Made by a program: the position numbers and the translations under genes. This document shows positions 11,501-24,272 of a DNA stretch of 64,000 bases, piece after piece. The notes beneath the pieces are model-generated. The model ran no database searches. It had not been told where the DNA came from and saw nothing but the letters and a program-made list of their open reading frames with translations. Origin of the DNA: Cucumis sativus. Its lineage: Eukaryota; Streptophyta; Magnoliopsida; Cucurbitales; Cucurbitaceae. The DNA is taken from positions 1,860,001 to 1,924,000 of the forward strand of contig NC_026658.2 in assembly GCF_000004075.3 (NCBI RefSeq). Direction: 5' to 3'. Each line of letters opens with the position of its first letter. The stretch's first letter is position 1.

Positions 11501-13753
11501 TCATCTGCAACAAAACTTCACAAGGTAATATGCATCAGACTCTTTTTCAATTTTTTTCTTTTGGTGTTATTTCTCACGATAAAAATAGGTCATTTCGATA
11601 TTCTTTGGTTTTGGTACCATTCTCGTGTTTCGATTTTCTCGTTTCCTAAGTTTAAAGAAACGACAAAACCTTTAGGTAATTAAATACTCTCATTTTTCAA
11701 AAATTTATTTTTCACATTCTAAACAACGACAAAACATTCAAAAATACAATTTATTTGTTATAAACTAATGTTTATGTTTGTCATGCTACAAATAGTCACA
11801 AATGATAGTATATCTTGGTCTATCACGGTCCATTGTAGATAAACGGTGATATTTGACTCTATTTTGTAAATATTTTTATTCATTTTCATCTCTAAAATAT
11901 TTGTATACATATGTCATTTTAATTAAAAACAATTTTTCAATTTCATTTTTTTTAAAAAAAAAAATTACGAATGCAACTTTATTTTTCATTTTAAAAGAAA
12001 AACACGAAAACGAGGAGTGAAAAACAAGAATGTTATCAAAAGAGCATTTACTATCCATTATCCATGCCATTTTAAATTTGTGAAAAAAAGGAGAGAAAAG
12101 ATATGCCTCGTTTCGTATCGATAATCGTGTTTGATGATATCGGCCTAATACGTGCACTTTGCAATGGGCTTTGTAGATTCTTCATTTGTTCAACAGGAAA
12201 GTTTATCCAGCTGAAAGCATCACAATGGGCAAAGATCAAAAAGTAGGGGATCCTCATAAGGTACAAAAGAGTTATGACAAAAAGAAAAAAACAACAATCA
12301 CCACCACTGTTGATGGAAGATCATCGAACAATAATGAAGAAACAACCTCCACAGATGAAGACATCATGATCTTTCCAAAACAGCTCATCTTAAAGCAAAC
12401 CCTACAAAGCATCCAAACCCGCTCTGGTCCTCCACGATTCTCCGACATTAGCGATGATGATGACGATGTCGATTTCAATTATTGGAACAAGGAGCAATGG
12501 ATCAAATCGGACTCTGACTGTAAGTGAAATGTCGTAATTTTAGTCTCCTATATGGTTTGAGTTTCATGTACGTACGTACCGTCTATGTTTTTATAATCTA
12601 CGTTTCCGCATTATTATTGTCTCTCTATCTTTAATTTGATTAAAGTTTATCGGACATATCTTTTATTTGAGAAAGAAATTAATAAAGTTTATCTTACGTA
12701 ATAGATTTTTTTTTCTTTTTAATGATTAACTTTTTTGAGTTAAAAATTGATCATTGGAAAATAAAAAATTTCAAAAGCTATTCGTGTAAGTAATTGAGTA
12801 GATACGTTATAAACACTATGCATATAATAACATGGGGTTAAAATTTTTCACTATAACGTTCCTAATGGAACCACGCTAAGTATAAAACATAAGACCCCTT
12901 TCATTTCTTGCTTTCTTCGGTTTTAGTCATCAAAGTCTAATACTTAAAACTTTTACAAAATTAGTTTTTATACGTTTCAAAAACTTGGTTTTGATTTTGA
13001 CCAACTTTTAAGAAAGTAGATATAATAAAGATTTGAATTCTTAGTTAATAAAATAATGGTTATCAAACGAGTGGTAAATATAGTTATCTAAAAAAGAAAA
13101 AAATGAATAAATTGTGGCTCATATAGCTCGGAATTAGAATTCACTTTACAAATTAAATTGCTCATTAGTCCAATTTTTTTCTACAAAACCATAATCTACT
13201 TTTGCAAATTACAAAGCCCTATGCTCAAATACAGATGTTCATTTATCCACCAAAATAAAATTCCAAGAATTTTTTCTTATAATCATACAAGAGGGTGGGA
13301 GAATCAAATCTTTAATCAAAAGGTTTGATAGTATACAAAGTGTTATGCTTACTCATATTACTCATATTAGCAATGCACTGTCTAACTCTTATGGATAAAA
13401 AAAATTAAATTAATCATTATATTCCTAAACTTCATCACATAATTTACAATAAAATTTTGATGCATGTTAACTAGTTAAAAATCAACTTATTATGACTATG
13501 ATTTCCCAATCTAGCTAGCCTTTTCCAACTCACAGGTGTATATATATATATATGAATGGAATAACAACCAAAATGTTTTAAAGCAAATATACACAACTTC
13601 TCCTTTTTCTTCCATGGTTGCATTTACACAAATGAGAGACCACAAGAATTAATTGAACACATCCTTTAAGTGTTTAGTTATAATATTTTCATACGTTTAC
13701 TAACTAATATTGTTTGTTGTATATGTTTATTAGACTTGGTGTTGGAGCTTTGA
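8559..13753 (+). CDS. LAZY1: LAZY1-like protein (IGT family), gravitropism regulator
   Basis: Five coding exons (8559-8564, 8677-8749, 10809-11524, 12177-12519, 13734-13753) encode 385 residues. The N-terminus reads MKLLGWMHRKFRQN, the LAZY1-type opening. FLAIGTLG near residue 84 is the IGT signature. Later blocks are a helical NELKLINDELEKVLEAEAK segment, CPLQEYLFGS, SLGELFQRS, a basic KKKLKKK stretch (possible nuclear signal), LHLFNRKVYPAES, and the C-terminal YLVLEL, an EAR-like motif conserved in the family. The gene structure is also the family's: the first coding exon holds only Met-Lys, and the last only the LVLEL tail. LAZY1 proteins act downstream of amyloplast sedimentation to direct auxin flow and set shoot and branch angle. 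The protein appears complete. Intron 2 (about 2.06 kb) carries diverged repeats. The N-terminus favours LAZY1 over the DRO1/LZY2-4 branch. Confidence 0.93.
9560..9925. repeat. Two diverged direct copies of an AT-rich repeat in LAZY1 intron 2
   Basis: A copy at about 9560-9745 and one at about 9750-9925 share blocks in the same order: TTTATTTAA, TGTTTAAAATACA, CAAACACTT and TGTATTC. Each is roughly 180 bp. No clean terminal inverted repeats or target duplication were seen, so a MITE origin is only a guess. Confidence 0.45.
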
Positions 13754-14649
13754 AGCACAAGAAACAAGAATCGCTACACCCTCAACCCTAGGTCATAAAT
13801 AAACAACCTAGTAATTGATAATTGCTAAAATATATATATATATGTATGTATAGTGTAGTCTATGTGTGTCAAATATATTTCTATTACTAAAATGGTGTGC
13901 AAATTAAATTAAAGTTAGTGTGTCTCTTATGATTTTGTGATCGTGAATGTATTAAAATAAACAAAATGAAAGAAGCTCTTCCCCCTCAAACTTTATTTGT
14001 GTTTTGTGAAATGTGTAAAGGGTATTCACACACACACACACAAATAGTTATATATTGTCAAAGGAAAAATAGTAAAGAAAGCAAGTCCCCTCACGCCAAC
14101 AAGATTGGTTTAAGAATTTTGAAAGAGCATTGTTTATTATTAGGGAAAGAAACATTTATACATACGATTGTAGCTTTTTATAGACTATAAATTATAGATT
14201 AAAAGAAAGATTTTAGCAATAGTAATCAAAACACAAATTGACAAAATGTTTTAATGAGAATATGGATAATAACTCCAACTATGATTTTGCATGAAATTTC
14301 GATGAAACCCTCTTCTTTCTCCCACGTTTTCAAATACCATTTTTATATTATTTGTACTAATTAATGGCTAAGTACTAATCAAATTAAAGTTCAAATTTAA
14401 TCTATTCTTAAGCAAATACTTTTTTATATATATATATAAATGATCTATTAGGGTTGCTTTCTCACCTCCTCATGCTATAAAAATTATAAAAAGTAAAAAA
14501 GAAAAATAAACTAAAATATTTAGCAAAAAGAATAAGAATGAACAAATATTAAAGAGAGAAAGAAAAGTCAAGTTTGGTGGGGAGGGGGAAGTAAAAGAGA
14601 GAATTTCCGCTCTCTCACCTCCTCATGTGTGGAGTCTTTTACTACATTT

Positions 14650-14697
14650 CCACGTGGATTTCACAATTCATTCACTCTATATTCTTAAATCCACGTG
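14650..14697. promoter_or_regulatory. Pair of G-box (CACGTG) elements
   Basis: CCACGTGG at 14650-14657 and CACGTG at 14692-14697 lie 41 bases apart in AT-rich DNA. G-boxes bind bZIP and bHLH factors in plants. No gene start is recognised beside them, so the role is unknown. Confidence 0.35.
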
Positions 14698-17600
14698 TTC
14701 TTACATCAGTTACACCACTCTTCTAACACTTTCTTTCATTATTTTCTCTAAACATCATTTATAAATTAAGTTAAGTAATTGAAACATAAATAAAAATCAA
14801 ACCAAATCCCAACAATTATAATTAAACAATATACAAACGGAGGGTAGAGGCCAAGGCAAGAACACACACAAATATTCTCAATAACATATTGACTATTTGT
14901 TTAATTTACTCACACAACCCAAATCAAACTATTGACTAATGTGTATAGATATATAATAAAAACCATTAGAACAAAAGAACGAGTCTTCCAAAAACTTCAC
15001 AAATCCCTCTTTAAATTAAAGAGATGATAAATCAAGGTTTTAGTTTTGTATTAGCTTCAAATCAAAAGTCTTCCTCCATTGAATTGGTGAAATGTTAAGC
15101 TTAATTTTTGTTTATAGGAGAAAGGAATTTTGTATAAAAGATCTCACACAAATGGCAAAATAATTAACTTTAATTTTGTTGAGATTTGAGATCAATATTA
15201 ATGCATTCAAATTTAAATAAGTCAGATTTTGAAATTAGAGATATAGTTTTTATAGTATTAATCTATGTGAACAAAATGTCAATCATCATATATTCATCAC
15301 AACAACCAATGGGCAACATTGTAATATTAACTCCTTTTTTTTTCAATCTTGTTCAAAGCTAAACATTCAAACAAATATAATTCCACTTAAATTACAACTT
15401 TGACTTGTTCTAAATAAAAGTAATTTGATCTTGTTTATTAGTATTTTCTATGGTATAATAAAGTTAAAAATTGTTACTTAGGTGTGTTTTTTTTTTTTCT
15501 CTACTATTTTCTAGATAATTTTGAACCAAAAAGTGTAATTGAATCGAACAAAAAAAAATCAAGATTCAAGTTGAAATTAAACGACAAATTAATATCGAAA
15601 TGGGCGAAGAAAATGAAGTTGGCTAAAAGGTTGAGGTAAAACTCATAATATATATATACATATTGGGACAACACCTTGTGAATGTCATCATGACCTAATA
15701 AATCATATCAAGTTCAAAATATGGATAAGAGAAAGTGATTTTGTCTTCAACTTTAGGTCGAGACCAACCCAACAAAATACCAGACGATTAAGGCACTTCC
15801 TTGTACGTCCATCTATAAAGAATCACCCAAATACAAGTCTAAAACATAAGTTAATTAGACCTTAAGCACCATGATAGATTTTGGGAAAAGTAAGTTCATT
15901 CTCATACTTAACTTTCTTCCCCATAATCATATACGCTTTGTGACTTGAACGTCAGAATCTAAAATCTGTGTGACAATCACCACATTATTTTACATTTCTT
16001 TTTCTCTGGTAAATCATATATTTTTCTCTAAATTATAAATTTGTCATTAAAATTTAACTTTAGTTGTTGGAACAAAAATTCTCACTATTACTATAGAAAT
16101 AAATAAACAAAATTGATTTTGGTTACTCGACTCTATGGTGATTATATATTTATAACTAAATATTCTCTATTCAAAATTTGAATTCTAAATCGATCCATTA
16201 GTAAAATCTCTCACGTCTCACATTTTTTTAAGTAATATTAAATATAAGTATGAGTTGCAAAGTTTAGTCCATGAATTTTTAAGTTTATATCAATTTTTAG
16301 TCTTCAAAATTTTAAAATTTGTTTAAACTTTAAATTTTCTATTTTTATTACGTTTTAATTTGGTATTTAATTAAGTTTGTTAACTTTTTTTTTTTTTTTA
16401 ATTTTGTATTTGATAAATGATCGGACATAAAGTGAAATTCAAATCTCCATTCATATCAAAATTTAATTTTTCGTCTTTAATGAAATTTTAGAATCACACG
16501 AACATACATTTATTGAACACAAAATTTATAGTTTAAATATATATTTGATCATTTAACTTCAAAATTGAAGACGTACTAGACATGTTGATGACAAAATCTA
16601 GTCAAAATGAACTCATCTGACTTTTATGTATCGTCAATAGTAAATTTGTAATTTGGAGAAGAGATAATCTACAATAATAAAAAAAAAGGTTTAATGCCTA
16701 AAAGAACTAGATAACAAAAAAGACGTAAGAAGTTTGAGTTTAAGCTTAACATCTTATCTCCCAACTTAAATGAAGTCTGATTATGTATTTACAGGAAGAA
16801 TGAGATGACGTAAAGGTAAATTAGGATGAGATTTTTCAAATCTAATCTTAATAAATTCTCTGATTAGATCATAACGTCCACTCTATCTTGTATTTATCTT
16901 CTATATATTAACATATTTTCTCTTTAAGTTCCAAATCCTTCCATAACAAGACACACATAACTTAGAAAGACCTATTGAACTTGCATAACGTAAATTAAAA
17001 CCGCTTTTGATGATGATTTTGACGACGACTTACAAATATGAAAAAGGTGGTGTAAGAATCTTTTTACAAATCTTACCATATTGATGTTTTTTCAACCCAA
17101 TTTACAAGTATTTGAAACTAAAGGCACATAGTCTCCAAACAAATCTAAATTAGGTCGTTCTAAATGATAGATTTATAGAAAAATTAATAGTATAGGTGAA
17201 AATAATAATATTTAGTGAATAAATGTTCAAACACATATTTACTTTATAAAAAAGTTGTAAAATAATTACAATTACAAAGTCAAATCCTCACAGCCCCATT
17301 GTTTTCTAAAAGAATAATGATAATATATAGTTTATGACCAAAACTAAGTTTAGAGTTGTTGTGATTTGTGAAACTAAAATTAGGGTTAATTAAAATATAA
17401 TTTTGTGTATCAATATAATAGTGTGTGTTTATTTGGTGGATTGCTACATCATAACATACACTATATATTATATTTCAATTAGTCAATAATATTAGGAAAA
17501 CTCAAGGAAATTTCCCATATCAATATTCTTTGAACATTTTCATATTAAATCTTTTTTTATTATTATTCAATGACATACAATAAATTTAAGAAAGGATAGA

Positions 17601-18232
17601 CGAAAAATCAAATCAACTAGCCAAATTGATCGTTTTAAAAAATTTATATTTAAAAGTGTAAAATTTACCGACTTTCACTTCTCAATGATCAAGATCGATT
17701 TTAACACTTACGAAATTAACTATAGTTGGTTTGATCGGAAAATCAACTTAATATTTTAAATTAAAAGAAATAAAGAGGGATAATAATAATTATGGGGAAA
17801 AATTTCTAAGATAAGTAGGTAAGGAGGGTGAATATGGTCAAATAGAATGGACTATGAATAGTGACATAAATTACTTTTCATAAGTTCTAAATTCATTGAA
17901 TATATCCTATTTGATTTGACTAAGATATCCCTCAATTTGAAAACTCTTAATATTTGTTGTTTACTTTTCAAAACAACAAATAAAACTTTTGACACACCAA
18001 TTTTATTTTCCACATTTATGTTTCTTAATCAAATTCAATTTTCCACAAAGTAATGATTTTCACCCAATTACTAAGAATCACACATTAAACAACATTAATT
18101 AACTTTAGTTTTATGTCTCTAGATATTGGGCATATATAGTTTTTCATTTAGTCTTTAGAAACTTTAAAATATTGCAATTTTGCATTTTAATTACATTTTG
18201 TTTCAACATTTATAGTAACTTTAGAGGGCATT

Positions 18233-18480
18233 TTTGGTGGAATAACGTTATTAATAAGTTTGAAGTTAAAATGTTGTATAAAGTAAATTAAGTGAAGTTA
18301 TACAATAAATATAAAAATAGAGCTAAATAAGATGATGAAATTTTATGATAAACGTGAAATGTAAAAGAAGAATTGAAAGATGAAATTACTTGATAAGAAA
18401 TTTCTAGGTTTATTATTCTTTTTTGTTCTTTAATTTTGAAATTTAACTTATATTTAACGCTCTCTTTCAATAATGTTTAT
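18233..18480. repeat. Possible non-autonomous transposon remnant
   Basis: This stretch has imperfect inverted A/T-rich ends (AATAACGTTATTAATAAG near the left, AATAATGTTTATTAATTTATT near the right). It shares the word GATAAACGTGAAATGT with 60207-60222. No target duplication could be assigned. Weak. Confidence 0.25.
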
Positions 18481-19750
18481 TAATTTATTTGGAAGAACTT
18501 GTTTGATCATAATTAAATTAGTTTCATTAATTTTTTATCACTATTAAAAAGTATCACATCATAATTATTTTAAAAACTTATAAACAAAAGAAATTATACA
18601 AATTTTGTTTTATTTTGCTATATTTAAAAATAGTTATGAGCATTTTCAAACACAACAATTAAAATTATTTTATAAAACATACCAAAATTTGTCAAATTCT
18701 TCTTAACCAATTTAAATTTTTTTACTGTATTTTGTAAATAGTTTTGATTATGAATGAGAAATACTTTTAATCCAAAATTTGACCATCGTTTTATCAAGAG
18801 GAGCACGTCGTTTGAATATATCCCTAAAACAAATCCATTTTTGTAAATATTGACTCTTAAAATTAAAGTGATAAAAAAGGGAAAATGTTTCTCTTTTTTT
18901 CTTGTTTATCTTTTGAGTCAAAAGAAATTAATCTTTGTTTGAATGAATCCAACAAAATGAACTAATAAACAAGCTAACAATTTTTACTTCTCAATATCTC
19001 TATATGTTTCTTTTGGTATTATATGAAATGTATTTGGATTTAGCATTATTGTTAGGGTTTGCTCTCTAAATTTCATATAGAATTTTATTTTAGTCACTAT
19101 CATATATATTAAAAAATTATGGTACAAAGAATTCAATGATAACAATTTTTTTTATCCATTGATTTATTAACCATCTTTAAAACATCCTTTTCTTTCTTTT
19201 AGTTCTTAAAAATGACACGAAAGATATGAAAATCTATAATGCTAATTAGTATACATATATTCATACGTTGGATGGAGAAATCAAACATCTTATTTCAAAG
19301 CCGATATTAAAAGATTTATGATCCATAACTTTTTAATACATATCATTTATTCGAAATCAATGTTTTACTAGAAATAAACATGTTTAGAGAACAATCACAC
19401 CGATCATGATTTAAAAGGTACATAGTATAGTTAGTATGAACATAAGAATTTCATAGAAAACCCTCTCTAGTAGTTAGTTAGATACTTCAAAAGTTTAGTT
19501 CACATTATATATTTTAGTGGATTTAAAATATTTATTTGTTTGGCTCTAATTTTTTTCTTTTATATTTCTATTTTGTCGTTTTAAATTATAGTAATGTGAA
19601 TTAGTTGATTTACATGCAATTATCACGTGAAGGTGATAGAAATCATAGTGTGAAATATAATGATAAGAACAATATACAATTTTTATTAAAGGTGAATCAA
19701 TATTTCTACGTGTTTCATCTAATACGATTTTTTTAAAATTAATTCATTTT

Positions 19751-19754
<4 letters not shown>

Positions 19755-19789
<35 letters not shown>
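19755..19789. repeat. TA dinucleotide microsatellite
   Basis: An uninterrupted run of about 17 TA units. Confidence 0.9.
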
Positions 19790-19791
<2 letters not shown>

Positions 19792-21173
19792 TAAAAGGGA
19801 GAAGTGAAAAGGTATTTATTTGTTCAAAATGAGAAGAAAAGTACAATGTACGAATTTTATTAGGGTTTGATCAAAATCAAAACCAACCCATTTTTACATT
19901 AAAATACTCTTTCTTTTCAAACCCACTTCCAATTATAATAAACATTTTTCATTTTTAAATTTAAACTATGCAATTTTAGCATTTAACTAAATACAATTAA
20001 CCAATGGATAACAATTAGACCTTGTGTTTTAATTTTTGGCCAAATTAGAAAAGTTTAAGAGTTTACTTTTCAAATTAAATTAATATTTGTAAAGATTTGA
20101 ACAAAGATTTATATTCCAAACACTTATGAGTTCTAGAACCATTGAAATAGACATATGGGAATCAAACCAAACCATCTCCATTAATATGATATTAATTTAA
20201 GTTTATTATATAAATTTTTAAAAGAGAGATATATTTTATTCATTAATTTTTCAGTTCAAAATTGACTATTAACACAAGCCTTGATTAAAATTTAAATTAT
20301 TAGAAGTTTTTTTTTTTAAAAAAAAATATGTTGTCTAGCTTTTATGCTTTTTATATTAAATATTTATAGTGCTAATGACTAATTCTAAAGATCTTGTTGG
20401 ACACATTAATTTCTCAAATCAAGCAAATAGCTCAATTATGACACAAGTGTTAAAATTCTCTACGTCAATTGTACTATATAAAAAAAAAAAAAAATCACAT
20501 TTATTTTATCTTTTTTACAACCAAATCTTCAATATTCAAATTTCAAAATTTAACAACAATTTATGTTTAACATTTATCAAATAATTTTGATGGACAATAA
20601 TTGGAATATACTTTGTATTCAAAACAATTACCCCACCCCAAGTTTAGCATAAAATATCAATGCATGATTGAAATAATGTGCTATTTTAAGCCAAACCCAT
20701 AATTAACAATTTTATAAGAGATTTGGAACATGTTAAACTCACATTTTCAAATACAATTTTCATATTAGCAAAATTGGTTTTGAAATGATTAAAAATATGT
20801 TTTGTTTTAGAAATACTAAAAGGAATTTTAACTATTTAAAAATAACTTATAAACATATTTCTTATTTAGAATATATACAATTAGAGGTTAGTGAAGTTGA
20901 AACAAAGATCATATTAAAATTTCTTTGAGTTTTACTCTATGTTGATAACTAAACCATAGATTTATAGTGCATATAATTTTAGTTATATAGCATTCAATAA
21001 ATAAAAACAACTTATAAGTCCTCTACTTTTGTTTTGTATTATTAGATCATATAATGAATAATTAAACCAATAAAAGCACGTCAAGTCAGATGTAACATCA
21101 CTTACGTAAGCATGATTAATGCATATAATATTGAAATTATTTATAATAAAACCACCTGATGAAATTTAATTTT

Positions 21174-21185
21174 TATATATATAAA
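21174..21185 (+). promoter_or_regulatory. TATA box of the WRKY gene
   Basis: TATATATATAAA lies 171 bases before the WRKY ATG, giving a plausible leader of about 140 bases. The leader holds a TC-rich tract (21304-21345). A GTCAA word (W-box core on the other strand) occurs at 21080-21084, but one core is weak evidence of autoregulation. Confidence 0.5.
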
Positions 21186-21355
21186 CAGAAATTACGAAAA
21201 ATTGTGTTTATAAATAATAAGACTTTCTTACTTGCCGTTTACGAATCTTCAAACTTCAAAGTGTAATTGAAACAGAACTTCTCTTCTTTAGCCGCCAATA
21301 CTATTTCTCTCTTTCTCTCTTTCTCTCTTTTTCTCTCTCTTTCTTTGGAGACCAA

Positions 21356-22556
21356 ATGATGGAAAATTTCCCTAGTTTTCTCTCAACTTCATCCTCTTCA
21401 TCCGCCCTTTCTCTCCAACAAATCTTGTTTTCTCGAGCTTCCAACCACGGGGGAGACCATTTTCGACAGCCACCCTTCGTCTCTGATGGCTTTCCGATCT
21501 TGTTTCGTGACGTTTCAACAGACGACATGTCGTTTGATGCAACGAGTAGTGTGAAGGATGATGATCGTAATAATGTTGCTGTTTCGGTTAGTACTGAAAG
21601 GTTTCGTGTTGATGGGTCGTCGGGTAGAAGTGGAGTAGTGGAATATGGGTTGAAGAAGGAGGAGGGGGAGGGGAGGGGACGAGGGGAGGATTGTGATAAG
21701 AAGAAGAAGATGAGAAATAGAAGATTTGCTTTTCAAACAAGAAGTCAAGTTGATATTCTTGATGATGGTTATAGATGGAGGAAGTATGGACAGAAGGCTG
21801 TGAAGAACAACAAATTCCCAAGGTATAATTCCATTCTTTATTTTTTACAATTCTTACTTTCCTACTACTCCACAATTCAATTTGATAAAATATAATATAT
21901 ACACACTTCAATTAAAATTGATAAATTTTATAGCAAATTAAACTAACTTTGAGATATATGATAATTAATTATTTCTTGGCATTAAAAGATATCCAAAAAA
22001 GTCAATTTTGATGGTTAGCATTGAATGATACCATCAATTATTTCTATTAGCACTACTTATCTTTTTTTCTTCCAATGGGTATATATATATATATATCACT
22101 TTCTTCTTATGATTTTTTTTCCTAAAGTTATTTATAATATTTATGAGTTGGTCGGAATAGACCTCCCAAACACAAACATAAATCTTAGAACTATATATTT
22201 ACAAAACTAGCTCTATTATAAATTTAACTATGGTTTTCATTTTTGTGGAGTAAAAATTGAATTATTAGCCTAATTCTAAAAATGAAAATATGGGTTTAAA
22301 AAATATATTTTCAAAGTTTTCCAAACTTCACTTGTGGGTATTGATGAGGAAGAGATGTATATTAAACATTTTCAGAAGCTACTATAGATGTACACACCAA
22401 GGATGCAAAGTGAAGAAGCAAGTTCAAAGGCTAACAAGAGATGAAGGAGTGGTGGTGACAACTTATGAAGGCATTCATTCTCATCCCATTGAGAAATCCA
22501 CTGATAATTTTGAGCATATTTTGTCTCAAATGCAAATTTACACTACTTCTTATTGA
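21356..22556 (+). CDS. WRKY transcription factor, group IIc (WRKY75-like)
   Basis: Two exons (21356-21822 and 22376-22556) encode 215 residues. The single WRKY domain begins about residue 128 with DDGYRWRKYGQKAV and continues across the intron to the zinc ligands: C-x4-C in YYRCTHQGC and H-x-H in EGIHSHP. The intron splits an Arg codon after NKFP, the fixed position in this family. FAFQTRSQVDILDDGYRW before the domain and the tail NFEHILSQMQIYTTSY match the WRKY75/24/43/56 clade. The N-terminus is Ser-rich and the middle is Glu/Gly-rich and basic (EEGEGRGRGED, then KKKK), a likely nuclear signal. The factor should bind W-boxes (TTGAC). Clade members act in phosphate starvation, senescence and defence; which of these applies here cannot be read from sequence. 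Two ATG codons lie in a row at the start and the first is used here. Confidence 0.95.
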
Positions 22557-23982
22557 CATTATCATCATCTTAGATAGCATAGACTATTACATACACACAC
22601 ACACACACACTTTCAATTTTCCTTTTTAATTATATACATAAACTTTACTCATCTCTTCTGTACATTTCTTTTATTTAATTTGTTGCATAAAGGAAACAAT
22701 ATCATTTATTTTCATTCCTATTTGTGTGTTGGAAATGACGACTTGGGCTTTTAGCCCAATGCTCAAATGGATGTTAGAGAAAAGTTGCAAACGTTTTTTC
22801 GAGGCCGAATTATATATATTTATATAAAGTCATTCAACTTCGTGGTTAGTTCAAAAATCATAGATGCCTTCATTAATTTATTTTTTTATGCCAAATTTGT
22901 TAGTATTCAAAATAAAAATAAACATTTTAATAACATAGTTTTAAATTTCTATATATTTCTATTAATATTTTCATAATTTGATGGGTTCAATATCTATGAA
23001 AGATGTGAATTGATATTTCTATTACATTTTAAGAAAATCTACAAATCACAACAAATAAACATCAAAATAACACTGATTTAAATATAATACAAATAATAAA
23101 CATGTTTATTTATTTCAAAATAATGAAATATTTATTTAATAATTTAAATTTATTTTTATCATCTTTTAGATTTATCAATGAAGACCGAAATTTCTGTAAA
23201 ATTAAGATTTTAGTGTACTAATCAACATCGATATTTTAAATTTTGGTTAAAACATAAAATTTCACAACATCTCACAAAGTTCCAAAATAAAACTTCTCTT
23301 TTAAAACATACTAAAACAATAGTTAGTCAAACAAAAAAAAAATATAAAATTGATCAATTTACAGAAGTATAATTGTTTGTTAATAATATTTTATTTGACA
23401 ATTAACCATATATTAATTATAACAATAACTATAGAGATTGGTTGGGTATGTAATCCATAGGTGTTTGTTAATAATCAAATACATTTTAACACTATTATGA
23501 TTTTAACTTAAAATTTAGATTCTTATTTTAGTTGGTAAGGAAAACTAACGGTAAAAGTATTTTTGAATAATCTTTAAAAGTTAGAGTATTTTTGAAACTT
23601 TTCAATACCTAAATTAGAAAGTTCAGGTTTTTTTTTTGTGTGCGTATGTATACACATAGGATAAGGATCTTGTTTTGTGACGGTAAGACATGCATAAGAG
23701 AGTCTACCAAATCAATAAAATCACATGCTAGATTATAATTTGCCTACGTTTTAAATATGAACGATAAACATAAGTAGTTGTTAGAGGTGATGATGGAAGC
23801 AAGTAATTAGTATTTAGGTCTCATATAAAAACGTATTAGTTTATTTTTGGTTGGCCTACATAAAAAGAAAGAAAGAAAAAAAGAGAGAGAACATAATGCA
23901 TCATTATTATTAATTAGATAGATTGTGAAGTAAAGAAATTGTTTAGGTTTGAAAAGAGAAGAAATTTGAAATAATTTCGTAA
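22557..23982. other. Intergenic DNA between WRKY and NTF2
   Basis: No gene seen. It includes an AC microsatellite (about 22592-22610) in the presumed WRKY 3' UTR and AT-rich simple sequence. A GA-rich patch near 23867-23890 lies in the NTF2 upstream region. Confidence 0.5.
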
Positions 23983-24017
23983 GGGTTTGGGTTTGGGTTG
24001 TGGGGGGTTGGGTTGGG
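23983..24017 (+). promoter_or_regulatory. G-quadruplex-capable G tract upstream of NTF2
   Basis: Six runs of three or more G (23983, 23989, 23995, 24002, 24010, 24015) are separated by loops of two to four bases, followed by TTGCG pentamers. It lies about 100-130 bases before the TATA box of NTF2. The tract is also close to plant telomere-repeat words (GGGTTTGGGTTT), a possible telo-box-like promoter element. Confidence 0.5.
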
Positions 24018-24115
24018 TTGCGTTGCGTTGCGTTTGAGTTACGCGAATTGCTTTTCAAAATAAAATAAAGAAATTCCCAAATATGACGATTCTAACCCTC
24101 GATATTTGTTGACGA

Positions 24116-24123
24116 TATAAATA
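24116..24123 (+). promoter_or_regulatory. TATA box of NTF2
   Basis: TATAAATA lies about 157 bases before the NTF2 ATG. It overlaps an upstream in-frame ATG at 24123, which therefore should not be in the main transcript. This supports the start at 24273. Confidence 0.6.
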
Positions 24124-24272
24124 TGGAATTAACCCTCCCCCTTCTCGAACCCTCGGCTAACGCTGTCGTCTCCATTTGTTTCTCTCCTAAACCCGGCGTC
24201 GTTCCCAAGCACGGCGGAACTTATTTCCTCTCTCTTACCTCTCTCACACCGCCCAATTTCAACCTCACCCGA

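Larger units (their letters stand above)
13754..21170. other. 7.4-kb gene-poor AT-rich region
   Basis: No protein-coding gene is recognised on either strand. Content seen: an AC dinucleotide run near 14028-14041, a purine-rich patch near 14560-14610, two CACGTG boxes (14651-14656, 14692-14697), and long A/T tracts. The 3' end of the LAZY1 transcript lies in the first few hundred bases and the WRKY promoter in the last. Confidence 0.55.

Noticed and set aside
24123-24272. N-terminal extension of NTF2 by 50 codons
   Set aside because: The upstream ATG overlaps the TATA box and the added residues do not fit the NTF2 family, whose members are about 123 residues.
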